Source of the DNA: a virus
Reading direction: 5' to 3' (one strand)
IMG/VR virus record: IMGVR_UViG_3300047276_000734
Coordinates: 1 to 23,462 of that record
DNA length: 23,462 nucleotides
Shown here one piece after another: positions 8,154 to 12,888 of the stretch. The notes under the pieces are model-generated. The model did not search any database. It was given only the letters and a program-made list of their open reading frames with translations, and was not told the origin of the DNA. Positions within the stretch are counted from its first letter, which is position 1, and each line of letters starts with the position of its first letter. The position numbers and the translations under genes are program-made.

Positions 8154-8205
8154 GCGGGAGGCGGGTTAAGTATGCATCTGAGTTTCAACCCGCCCGCAAT
8201 TTTTC
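8154..8205 (+). terminator. Rightward-facing intrinsic terminator-like hairpin
   Basis: GCGGG (8154-8158), a 3-base bulge and CGGGTT (8162-8167) pair with AACCCGCCCGC (8187-8197). AATTTTT follows on the plus strand. The U-tract lies only on the plus-strand side, so it would stop transcription running rightward, antisense to the late genes. In the leftward direction it lacks a U-tract and separates the 93-aa gene from the tailspike promoter. Confidence 0.5.
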
Positions 8206-8485
8206 AGTCCAACGTTGCTTCAACCCGCCCGAGTTGCTGGAGCATACAAGCGGAACTGTAAGATGTTCCGCTCGACGCGACCGTTCCGTCATTCATCCCC
8301 CAGGTTACGTACGGCCGGTTCGGATAGATCGGCCAGTAACGGTCGATGAAGATGCGTTCGGTGACGGGCTCGCCGTCAATTTCCTTCACACGAGCACAAA
8401 CGCGCGCCCACTGTTTTGCGGTCGGCGGTCCCGAGAAGCCCTCGGTGAAGCCGTCGAACCACGCTTTGAACTCAGCCAGGGTCAT
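8204..8485 (-). CDS. Conserved 93-aa phage protein, possibly Gp-like fibre-adjacent factor
   Basis: The start is ATG 8485 with GGAGA eight bases upstream; an in-frame extension to 8611 lacks this support and is rejected. The N-terminus MTLAEFKAWFDGFTEG, followed by PTAKQWARVCARVKEIDG (25-42), is a pattern I recognise in short uncharacterised phage and prophage proteins (MTLxEFxxWFxGFxE...P.xxQWxxI...I). Then come a Tyr/Pro-rich middle (RYWPIYPNRPYV) and a Ser-rich end. It is soluble, with no membrane segment. It is the first gene of the leftward unit, separated from the tailspike by a hairpin and a second promoter, so it may be expressed apart from the late genes. Function unknown. Confidence 0.75.
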   Translation of the reverse strand: MTLAEFKAWFDGFTEGFSGPPTAKQWARVCARVKEIDGEPVTERIFIDRYWPIYPNRPYVTWGMNDGTVASSGTSYSSACMLQQLGRVEATLD

Positions 8486-8513
8486 TTCCGGTCTCCAGTA
8501 GGGGAAGAGGTGC

Positions 8514-8542
8514 CCCTTAGACACGTACCTCCCGGCCGTCAA
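8514..8542 (-). promoter_or_regulatory. Candidate leftward promoter for the 93-aa gene
   Basis: On the minus strand TTGACG (8542-8537) is followed, 17 bases on, by TAAGGG (8519-8514), preceded by CGTGTC. The -35 is near consensus and the arrangement resembles the CTTGACA...CGTGCTAA promoters elsewhere in the window. Predicted transcription would begin about 22 bases before ATG 8485, leaving room for its GGAGA site. Confidence 0.4.
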
Positions 8543-8602
8543 GCCCCACAATTTTCGCGGCCGGCCGGGGTGTTGCCCGCGCGCCACGGACTTTGGTCCT
8601 AA

Positions 8603-8631
8603 CATCCGCATAAGAGGCGGATGAAGTCCGC
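8603..8631. repeat. Overlapping alternative hairpins
   Basis: CATCCGC (8603-8609) pairs perfectly with GCGGATG (8617-8623) over a 7-base loop. The right arm can instead pair as GCGGA (8617-8621) with TCCGC (8627-8631). The two folds exclude each other. A smaller GGAC-TTTG-GTCC hairpin precedes them at 8588-8599. Lying upstream of the leftward promoter, they may be operator half-sites. Confidence 0.5.
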
Positions 8632-8726
8632 ACGTTCATGCCAAGATACCCTGCATGTGATCAAGACATTGTTACCCGGACCACGCCGGGGGCGGTGCCG
8701 GCGAAGGCCGGGGGGCCGCGAGGCGG

Positions 8727-8744
8727 GAGAAAGCATGCTTTCTC
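8727..8744. promoter_or_regulatory. 18-bp perfect palindrome, candidate operator
   Basis: GAGAAAGCATGCTTTCTC is a perfect dyad with no central gap. Uninterrupted dyads of this length are typical binding sites for dimeric HTH repressors. It lies in the divergent control region, about 190 bases from the leftward promoter. No second full copy was seen in the window. Confidence 0.5.
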
Positions 8745-8980
8745 GGTTGCACGATCTGGCCTGTCGGACAATCTTTTCGCCCAGAGGTTGCAATTCGGGC
8801 CGGAAATGGGAATGCCGTCCTAGGCCCGTTCCCGCTTTGTTCCGAGATCGTTGCGCAACCGATCCGACACTTGACCCGGCTAACGTCCTGAAATCGTTAT
8901 GGAATACCAGTTTCCCCGGCGAGCCCCATGTGCCAGTGCCGACCTCGGTCCCGACTCTTAATTCCCACTTTTCTTCTGTA

Positions 8981-8995
8981 TTTTTTTTTTTTTTT
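8981..8995 (+). repeat. Homopolymeric T15 tract
   Basis: Fifteen consecutive T residues occur in an AT-rich patch (about 8957-9001) of an otherwise strongly GC-rich region. No stable stem lies directly upstream, so it is a poor intrinsic terminator. It may be a DNA-unwinding element, a bent or stiff tract in the control region, or a slippage-prone site. Confidence 0.85.
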
Positions 8996-9065
8996 ACAAG
9001 AGTAGAGCGGAGAAGGGGAGGGGCCTCGACACGAGATAGGGTCGCTGCATTGGGACCGTGGGGCT

Positions 9066-9243
9066 CACTGGGGAATCTACGATTCCCTAAGAGAATCAAG
9101 GGCTTACGGGCGCAGCCCGTCGTCTCGCCCCCGGAACGACTGCGGGCACCGTCCCGCATTCTGGGACGGCATTGGGGAATCTCGTCTCGCAGCCCGCCGC
9201 GCCGAGGCGGCACTGGCCCATTGAGGATCACAAACGCGTGATC
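9066..9243. repeat. Cluster of short perfect inverted repeats and a 13-bp direct repeat
   Basis: Four perfect stems are packed here: GGGAATC/GATTCCC (9071-9087, loop 3), ACGGGC/GCCCGT (9106-9120, loop 3), CCGTCCC/GGGACGG (9149-9169, loop 7) and GATCAC/GTGATC (9226-9243, loop 6). CA(C/T)TGGGGAATCT occurs twice (9066-9078 and 9170-9182) with one mismatch. The last dyad lies 15 bases upstream of the rightward promoter -35, a position suited to an operator. Confidence 0.6.
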
Positions 9244-9258
9244 GGCCTCGACCGGCGC

Positions 9259-9287
9259 TTGACACGGCTCGCCGAGGCTGCTCCCAT
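9259..9287 (+). promoter_or_regulatory. Rightward early promoter
   Basis: CTTGACACG contains a perfect -35 TTGACA (9259-9264). At the same 17-bp spacing as in the two other rightward promoters, TGCT leads into a weak -10 (TCCCAT, 9282-9287). Predicted transcription begins near 9294 and runs into the first early gene at 9338. The shared CTTGACACG and TGCT blocks support it; the poor -10 lowers confidence. Confidence 0.5.
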
Positions 9288-9337
9288 ACGCATCACGGCC
9301 GCACCGATTTGCCGCCGCAACACAGGGGACCGAACCA

Positions 9338-9538
9338 ATGCTCGATAAGAACGGCAAGCCCATCGAGATCGGCGCGCGAGTGCTCGTGAAGGGCCGACTC
9401 GTTGGCCGCGTCCACAAGACCGAGAACGTGGTCGACCGCATCATGCACTGGCCCCGGCCGGGTTGGATCATCGTGCGCGGCGCCGGTTATGGTGAGTGGC
9501 GCGGCAAGGCCAGTCTCGTCGAGACGTTGGGGGGTTGA
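9338..9538 (+). CDS. Small early protein, unknown
   Basis: This 66-aa protein is the first gene after the rightward promoter. ATG 9338 is preceded by ACAGGGGACCGAACC, the shared leader type of this region. It begins MLDKNGKPIEIGARVLVKGR, followed by a VGRV...NVV repeat of short strands and PGWIIVRG. This small SH3/KOW-like beta-barrel pattern is common in short phage proteins of unknown role. It is basic, with no membrane segment. As the first transcribed early gene it may be a host-takeover factor, but that is only inference. Confidence 0.72.
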   Translation: MLDKNGKPIEIGARVLVKGRLVGRVHKTENVVDRIMHWPRPGWIIVRGAGYGEWRGKASLVETLGG

Positions 9539-9541
9539 CCA

Positions 9542-9769
9542 ATGGCCTACATCTCCCGCGATCCGTTCGCCCGCACGACGCTCAACCGCATCGTCGTCCA
9601 CGCTAACGGCGCGACCTGCGCATGGTGTGGGGGCAACCGCCAGCACCGAGGCCGCGCCCTAACCACGTTGTTCCGATACGTCTCGACGACGGACAGCATC
9701 TATGGGCGCGCCGTCACGCATAAGGGCCTCTTCTGCTCGAAGTCGTGTCACGACAGCTACCACGGATGA
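9542..9769 (+). CDS. Zn-ribbon small phage protein
   Basis: This 75-aa protein begins MAYISRDPFARTTLNRIVV. It carries CAWCGG (residues 23-28) and FCSKSCHDSYH (64-74), a Cys2...Cys2/His arrangement expected to bind one zinc. Between them, LTTLFRYVSTTD and GLFC suggest a small beta ribbon. I recognise the SRDPFAR...CAWCG...FCS..C pattern from uncharacterised small proteins of alphaproteobacterial phages. It starts three bases after the previous stop, with a GGGG tract upstream, so the two are co-expressed. A nucleic-acid or protein-binding role is likely but unproven. Confidence 0.8.
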   Translation: MAYISRDPFARTTLNRIVVHANGATCAWCGGNRQHRGRALTTLFRYVSTTDSIYGRAVTHKGLFCSKSCHDSYHG

Positions 9770-9773
9770 CGCT

Positions 9774-9866
9774 ATGATTTTCCATTGCAGCCTAACGAAC
9801 ACCACCAAGAAATGGTCGTGCGGCGTATGGTTCACACGAATTGAAGGTCGGTGGGTTAAAGACTAA
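9774..9866 (+). CDS. 30-aa putative peptide
   Basis: A short frame starts five bases after the preceding gene and reads MIFHCSLTNTTKKW, then a CGVWFTRIEGRWVKD end. The aromatic, amphipathic composition is typical of phage micro-ORFs, and it fills the gap up to the first repeat element. Its ribosome-binding site is weak (only GGA), so reality is uncertain. Confidence 0.4.
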   Translation: MIFHCSLTNTTKKWSCGVWFTRIEGRWVKD

Positions 9867-9870
9867 CGCC

Positions 9871-9952
9871 GAAACGCGCGCAAGCGCGCGTCCGATCGCT
9901 ACGCCGCTATGCGACCGCCGATGATGGCTCGCGGCACACAAGGGAACCCGCA
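9871..9952 (+). repeat. Intergenic structured element, copy A
   Basis: GAA is followed by a 7-bp hairpin ACGCGCG-CAAG-CGCGCGT (9874-9891). TCC and a second hairpin follow, whose loop contains ACGCCGCTA (9901-9909) and whose stem pairs 9894-9900 with 9911-9917 (one A-C mismatch). Then come GATG, GGC..GCGGCAC and the AAGGGA ribosome-binding site. Copy B lies at 10441-10516. The two differ in stem bases by compensatory changes while linker and loop bases are kept, which indicates selection for structure. Confidence 0.75.
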
Positions 9953-10165
9953 ATGTCTCGTCACGATCTTCTCGCCCTCGCCGATGCCTGTGCGGCCGAC
10001 ACGGCCCGTTCGCAAGCTCGGCTCGCCCGCGACATGGCTGCTGTCGCGGCGACCTTCACCGCCCGCATGCGCTGGCATCGCGCTGCCGCCCGGGCCGACC
10101 GCGCCGCGCGCCGAGCTCTCGTCTGCCGCGACCTTCGCCTGTCCATTCTCGGCGCGGGGGTCTGA
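9953..10165 (+). CDS. Small Ala/Arg-rich helical protein
   Basis: ATG 9953 follows AAGGGA at eight bases, so this 70-aa frame is preferred over the longer overlapping frame from 9909. The sequence (MSRHDLLALADACAADTARS...) is nearly all helix-forming Ala, Arg, Leu and Asp, with repeated A-R-A-D patterns. It is probably a short amphipathic, basic, possibly nucleic-acid-binding protein. No family is recognised. Confidence 0.6.
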   Translation: MSRHDLLALADACAADTARSQARLARDMAAVAATFTARMRWHRAAARADRAARRALVCRDLRLSILGAGV

Positions 10166-10207
10166 GCCCATGGAAAAGGCGACGCACGCTGCTCACGGGG
10201 AATGATC

Positions 10208-10438
10208 ATGAACGCCGCACAACGCAAGCAAATCGAACGTGTCGAGGCCCTGCTGTCTGAGGCCCGCTGCATTCTCGAGGAACTACGCGACGACCTACAA
10301 GCCGCGTTCGATGAAAAGTCCGAACGCTGGCAAGAAAGCGAGCGAGGCGAAGCGGCGCAAGAAGAAATTGACAATCTCGAGAACGCTTGCGCTAGCGTCG
10401 AGGAAATCGAAGGTTCGCTCGCGGACTTTCACGCCTAG
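10208..10438 (+). CDS. Small acidic coiled-coil protein
   Basis: The start is ATG 10208 rather than 10202, because GGGGAATGATC gives the same SD-to-ATG distance as neighbouring leaders. The 76-aa product MNAAQRKQIERVEALLSEAR... is highly charged and helical, with heptad-like spacing through RVEALL, ILEELRDDL, EEIDNLENA and VEEIEGSL. A dimeric coiled coil is expected. It ends just before element B. Function unknown; small acidic coiled coils in early phage regions often act as adaptors or inhibitors. Confidence 0.72.
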   Translation: MNAAQRKQIERVEALLSEARCILEELRDDLQAAFDEKSERWQESERGEAAQEEIDNLENACASVEEIEGSLADFHA

Positions 10439-10440
10439 CC

Positions 10441-10516
10441 GAAACGGCGCGCTTGCGCCGTCCAAGCCCGACGCCGCTACGGCTTGCTGACGATGGCGAG
10501 CGGCACCGAGGGACAA
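10441..10516 (+). repeat. Intergenic structured element, copy B
   Basis: This is the second copy of the element at 9871. GAA precedes hairpin ACGGCGC-GCTT-GCGCCGT (10444-10461). TCC and a second perfect stem follow, CAAGCC (10463-10468) with GGCTTG (10481-10486), whose loop holds ACGCCGCTA (10471-10479). GACGATGGC..GCGGCAC and AGGGA precede ATG 10517. Four base pairs of the first stem are flipped relative to copy A. Confidence 0.75.
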
Positions 10517-10741
10517 ATGCCTGACATCAATGCGACCGAGTACTCCGGTTATCATCCGTTCTGCGACGATGCCGGAAGCGAACACGGCTCGTTCGAAGTG
10601 TTCTACTTCGCGGACAACGGGGAAGATGAAAGCGCCGGTTGGTACTGGCATGCATGCTTCCCCGGTTGCATCCCCGATGGCGATCCATCCGGCCCGTTCG
10701 TCACGTCTCGTGAAGCTTACGACGACGCACAGGGGTTCTGA
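10517..10741 (+). CDS. Small acidic phage protein (GWYW...CFPGC...SGPF type)
   Basis: This 74-aa protein starts at ATG 10517 behind GAGGGA. It is acidic and aromatic: EVFYFADNGEDESAGWYWHACFPGC (about 29-53), then DGDPSGPFVTSREAYDDAQ (56-74). The WYW.ACFPGC.PDG.PSGPF...EA..DA pattern recurs in short proteins of many phages. It is uncharacterised and thought to be a compact alpha/beta fold. It has two Cys close together, but no full metal site is visible. It is co-transcribed with its neighbours in the early region. Confidence 0.78.
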   Translation: MPDINATEYSGYHPFCDDAGSEHGSFEVFYFADNGEDESAGWYWHACFPGCIPDGDPSGPFVTSREAYDDAQGF

Positions 10742-10744
10742 GCC

Positions 10745-10900
10745 ATGCCGATCACCATTCGCTCGCTTCCCCGCCCAACCGTCTCGCTCGCCAAGCCCGC
10801 GCCGCGCCGAGACCGCAAGCGCCCCTTCGACCCGGCCGAACTTCTCGACCCGGACTTTGACAATCTCGGCGGGGAGCTTGCTCCCACGCAGCTGCGTTGA
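10745..10900 (+). CDS. 51-aa basic/proline-rich peptide
   Basis: The frame from ATG 10745, three bases after the previous stop, reads MPITIRSLPRPTVSLAKPAP and continues with a basic RRDRKRPF segment and an acidic ELLDPDFDNL segment. The mixed charge and Pro content suggest a disordered adaptor peptide. No strong SD is seen, so coupling to the preceding stop is assumed. Function unknown. Confidence 0.55.
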   Translation: MPITIRSLPRPTVSLAKPAPRRDRKRPFDPAELLDPDFDNLGGELAPTQLR

Positions 10901-10910
10901 GGACGCCGCC

Positions 10911-11087
10911 ATGCTACCCAAATTCTACGCATGCGGTTGCTGCGGCGGATACCACAACATAAACCTGCCCGACTGGGTTGATTGCCGCGACGACAGCAAC
11001 CGCTTCACGGCAGAGCAACTAGACGACCTTTACGGTGTCGGGCTATGGGAAGAAGTGCAAGACCCGCACATTGATGAGACGGAATAG
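10911..11087 (+). CDS. 58-aa Cys-rich small phage protein
   Basis: ATG 10911 follows GAGG at eight bases. The product begins MLPKFYACGCCGGYHNINLPDWVDC and continues DDSNRFTAEQLDDLYGVGLWEE. The CxCCGxxH...WVDC..D.NRFT...LD..YG pattern is familiar from uncharacterised short phage proteins. C8, C10, C11 and His15 could bind a metal. It lies in an early gene string and is probably a host-interaction protein; no function is known. Confidence 0.72.
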   Translation: MLPKFYACGCCGGYHNINLPDWVDCRDDSNRFTAEQLDDLYGVGLWEEVQDPHIDETE

Positions 11088-11126
11088 CCCGCGGCGTAGC
11101 CGCACAACAGCACAAGGGAACCGACC
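11088..11126 (+). promoter_or_regulatory. Leader with GCGGC-GTA-GCCGC hairpin and shared RBS block
   Basis: A 5-bp hairpin directly follows the preceding stop. Then comes CACAAGGGAACCGACC before ATG 11127. The RBS block nearly matches those before 9953 and 11851. Confidence 0.6.
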
Positions 11127-11453
11127 ATGCCCGCAACTGTAAAAATTCCCGACCCCATCGACCCGCGCAACATGCCTCCGGGCGAATATGTTGCGTTGCG
11201 CCCCGCCGATTATGAAAAGTTGTGCATAGCTGCCGGGAAGCGCGAGCGCGCCGCACTCACCAAGGATCGCGGGACCCGCTGCGAGATGCAGCACCGGCAT
11301 TTCGCCACCATTGCGGCGATCATTCGTGAAATGGCGAACGGACAAGACGAGAACTTGCGCGGCATCGTGGCATTCGCCTTCGCCCGCGAGCTCGCCGCGA
11401 CCAACCCCCGCTTTGACCGCGACCGCTTCCTCCGCGCGTGCGGCGTCATCTGA
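11127..11453 (+). CDS. Small phage protein, unknown
   Basis: This 108-aa protein starts at ATG 11127 behind AAGGGAACC. The N-terminus MPATVKIPDPIDPRNMPPGE is extended and Pro-rich. The rest is helical: YVALRPADYEKLCIAAGKRE (21-40), HRHFATIAAIIREMAN (56-71) and ELAATNPRFDRDRFLRACGV (88-107). The C-terminal NP.FDRDRFL.ACG motif is common in short proteins of alphaproteobacterial phages and resembles small dimeric HTH-like folds. It is soluble; function unknown. Confidence 0.78.
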   Translation: MPATVKIPDPIDPRNMPPGEYVALRPADYEKLCIAAGKRERAALTKDRGTRCEMQHRHFATIAAIIREMANGQDENLRGIVAFAFARELAATNPRFDRDRFLRACGVI

Positions 11454-11463
11454 GGATCAGACC

Positions 11464-12249
11464 ATGGCATACCTGGCAATCACGACGCGCTTTCTCGGCC
11501 CGACCAACTATCGCGGCGCCCGCATCAAAGCGACCATTCCCGATTATGCGCGCGGCGACACACGCAAGCGACCGTCCGTCACGCTCGGATGGGACCATGC
11601 GCTCACAGCCGAGGGGAACCACGCGGCAGCCGCCCGCGCCCTCGCGCTCAAACTCGGGTGGACAGGCGATTATCATCTCGGCGACAACGGGGAGAGCTAC
11701 ATTTTCGTCCGCGTTAGCGAATACGACGACGCGCCGTTCTTCTCGATCATCAAAGAGACGTTCAGCCGCCGATCTGACGCATCGCAGAGGGGCGCTTGCC
11801 GCCCCTCGACAATGCGCCAAGCCCGGTCGCAGATCACAGGGGAACCGATCATGTGTGAAGTCAACGTCTCTTGCCTACTAGACGAAGTCGATCCTTTCGA
11901 CCTGTCGCATAGCGCGGCCGAAGCCGGTTCACCAAACAAATGGTCTGATGCACTAGAAATCGCCGAAGGCCGCACGCTTCCCGGTCTCGACGTGGACAAC
12001 GCCAAGGAGTATTTCGCGGGCTTTGGCGCATGGTCGCGTGACGAAATCGCCGCGTGGTCGGAGCAGGAAGTCGTCGCACTCGTTCTTCAGTTCGCGGCCG
12101 GCGACTTGCGTGAGGCGCAATCGTGCTGTCCGGGCGACGGTATCGGCGATATCGATTGGGATGATTTCCGTGACCAAGCGGAAGCCGGCCGGATCGGAGG
12201 GCGCATCTATGCCGCCAATGGCGAGCTTTTCATCTCGATTTGCGATTGA
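11464..12249 (+). CDS. Apparent fusion of two small phage proteins in one frame
   Basis: ATG 11464 follows GAGGA. Residues 1-90 (MAYLAITTRFLGPTNYRGAR..., then LGWDHALTAEGNHAAAA) are a recognisable short phage protein type that normally ends after about 90-105 residues. Here the frame stays open through what looks like an intergenic leader (residues about 103-129): a perfect 8-bp hairpin at 11787-11807 and a standard RBS block. It then continues into a second protein with its own ATG at 11851. A TGA at 11775 lies in another frame, so one upstream indel would restore a stop. Either the genes fused through stop loss, or the assembly carries an indel. Length is 261 aa as it stands. Confidence 0.6.
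   Translation: MAYLAITTRFLGPTNYRGARIKATIPDYARGDTRKRPSVTLGWDHALTAEGNHAAAARALALKLGWTGDYHLGDNGESYIFVRVSEYDDAPFFSIIKETFSRRSDASQRGACRPSTMRQARSQITGEPIMCEVNVSCLLDEVDPFDLSHSAAEAGSPNKWSDALEIAEGRTLPGLDVDNAKEYFAGFGAWSRDEIAAWSEQEVVALVLQFAAGDLREAQSCCPGDGIGDIDWDDFRDQAEAGRIGGRIYAANGELFISICD
11787..11850 (+). promoter_or_regulatory. Hairpin plus RBS block inside an open frame
   Basis: GAGGGGCG (11787-11794) pairs perfectly with CGCCCCTC (11800-11807) around loop CTTGC. CACAGGGGAACCGATC follows just before ATG 11851. This is the spacer architecture found between other genes here, yet it is translated in the frame from 11464. Confidence 0.65.
11851..12249 (+). CDS. Conserved phage protein from internal start
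   Basis: This 132-aa product comes from ATG 11851, in frame with 11464 and preceded by a strong GGGGA site. It starts MCEVNVSCLLDEVDPFDLSH. Its core, WSDALEIAEGRTLPGLDVDN then YFAGFGAWSRDEIAAWSEQE, with an end GRIGGRIYAANGELFISI, matches a conserved small-protein pattern I associate with phages and prophages. The strong RBS suggests it is made independently even if the upstream frame reads into it. Function unknown. Confidence 0.65.
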   Translation: MCEVNVSCLLDEVDPFDLSHSAAEAGSPNKWSDALEIAEGRTLPGLDVDNAKEYFAGFGAWSRDEIAAWSEQEVVALVLQFAAGDLREAQSCCPGDGIGDIDWDDFRDQAEAGRIGGRIYAANGELFISICD

Positions 12250-12257
12250 GGCCACCC

Positions 12258-12335
12258 ATGTTCCTAATCGCCAGCATCGCCGCCGCTTGGCTTCTCGTCA
12301 CGGTCGCCAGCGCAATCGCACTTGGGAGGGACTAA
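12258..12335 (+). CDS. 25-aa transmembrane micropeptide
   Basis: MFLIASIAAAWLLVTVASAI is an almost wholly hydrophobic run, followed by ALGRD and a stop whose last base begins the next ATG (TAATG). It starts eight bases after the preceding gene. A single membrane span with a charged C-terminus is predicted. The upstream RBS is weak (GAGG). Coupling to the next micro-ORF supports it. Confidence 0.5.
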   Translation: MFLIASIAAAWLLVTVASAIALGRD

Positions 12336-12391
12336 TGCCATTCGCACTCGGAACGGAACTTCCCGAGCTACGCGCGGAGCAATTCACGTGA
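12335..12391 (+). CDS. 18-aa linker micro-ORF
   Basis: MPFALGTELPELRAEQFT starts in TAATG overlap with the previous stop, behind GGGAGGG, and ends in GTGA overlap with the next start. It is too short to judge by composition. Its double overlap suggests it serves translational coupling between two membrane peptides. Confidence 0.35.
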   Translation: MPFALGTELPELRAEQFT

Positions 12392-12462
12392 CCGGCGCCG
12401 AATTGTTCGGCCTTCTCGCCTTGCTCGCCTTTGGCGCTTTCGCTTTCGTGACACGCCCCTAG
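12388..12462 (+). CDS. 24-aa transmembrane micropeptide
   Basis: From GTG 12388 the frame reads MTGAELFGLLALLAFGAFAF then VTRP and a stop. GGAG lies about eight bases upstream. One strongly hydrophobic span with a basic C-terminus is predicted. With the 25-aa peptide 53 bases earlier, it makes a pair of membrane micropeptides; lysis or membrane-modulating roles are possible but unproven. Confidence 0.5.
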   Translation: MTGAELFGLLALLAFGAFAFVTRP

Positions 12463-12480
12463 CTTTGCCAACGATCACTG

Positions 12481-12511
12481 GCCCCGCCGACTTCGCGTCG
12501 CGCGGGGCTTT
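12481..12511 (+). terminator. Terminator-like or attenuating hairpin
   Basis: GCCCCGC + CGAC (12481-12491) pairs with GTCG + GCGGGGC (12497-12508, one bulged C) around TTCGC. Only three T residues follow, so termination is probably partial; it may instead protect the 3' end of the upstream message. Confidence 0.5.
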
Positions 12512-12532
12512 CGCGCGACCGCAGGAGACATC

Positions 12533-12793
12533 ATGCCGACCGTAATCATCCGTTTCGACGAAACAGGGGAACTCCACTACCTCGCGACCGAAGGCGTTTC
12601 GCTCTATATCGTGGACGAACGCGCGCCGCACGACCGCGTTTACGAATGGACAACCCGGGCCAGTCGCGAGGAAATCGCTGCCGTGCTCGGCGATAGCGAA
12701 ATCGGGAGCGCCAACGATGCACGGCACGCGGCGATCGAAGCGAAAATCGTCGCTTTTGTGGAAGGCCGCCCGTACCTACGGCCCGTCGACTAA
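12533..12793 (+). CDS. Small acidic phage protein, unknown
   Basis: This 86-aa protein starts at ATG 12533 behind CAGGAGA. It begins with strand-rich MPTVIIRFDETGELHYLATEG, then VSLYIVDERAPHDRVYEW (23-40). A helical end follows (SREEIAAVLGD, HAAIEAKIVAFVEG). The overall shape is a compact alpha/beta fold. No family is recognised. It is the last gene before the inverted repeat and promoter at 12819-12917, so it closes the first early transcription block. Confidence 0.72.
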   Translation: MPTVIIRFDETGELHYLATEGVSLYIVDERAPHDRVYEWTTRASREEIAAVLGDSEIGSANDARHAAIEAKIVAFVEGRPYLRPVD

Positions 12794-12818
12794 CGGCCAA
12801 ACAAGGCGCAAGCCCGGC

Positions 12819-12859
12819 CGGGCGCGTAGTGTCTTCGAGAGGGGCTGATTACGCGCCCG
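12819..12859. repeat. Perfect 10-bp inverted repeat with 21-base loop
   Basis: CGGGCGCGTA (12819-12828) and TACGCGCCCG (12850-12859) are exact complements, with further GGCC/GGCC outside. There is no T-tract, so it is not a classical terminator. It lies 30 bases upstream of the promoter at 12889 and could be an operator or an mRNA 3'-end stabiliser. Confidence 0.6.
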
Positions 12860-12888
12860 CGGCCAAGCGAGGCGGACGCAATCCGCAC

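Larger units (their letters stand above)
8486..9337. other. Gene-free divergent control region
   Basis: This 852-base stretch lies between the leftward 93-aa gene and the first rightward gene. The long open frames crossing it on both strands (about 200-290 codons) encode low-complexity Arg/Pro/Ser-rich sequence, lack ribosome-binding sites and cross the T-tract, so I do not call them. It contains several perfect inverted repeats, an 18-bp palindrome, a T15 tract in an AT-rich patch, and promoters facing outward at both ends. A combined early/late switch and possibly a replication origin are plausible. No RNA gene is recognised. Confidence 0.6.

Noticed and set aside
8871-8901. TTGACC followed by GTTATG as another rightward promoter
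   Set aside because: The spacer would be 19 bases and the -10 is poor; it lacks the GCTA block shared by the other promoters. Possible but not supported.
8599-9471. Long open frames on both strands in the divergent region (about 206 and 290 codons)
   Set aside because: Low-complexity, Arg/Pro/Ser-rich translations, no ribosome-binding sites, a Lys run encoded by the T15/A15 tract, and overlap with promoters and palindromes. High GC alone produces such frames.
10170-10205. 11-codon ORF (MEKATHAAHGE) before the coiled-coil gene
   Set aside because: Too short, no SD, and its end overlaps the RBS block of the next gene; it is leader sequence.
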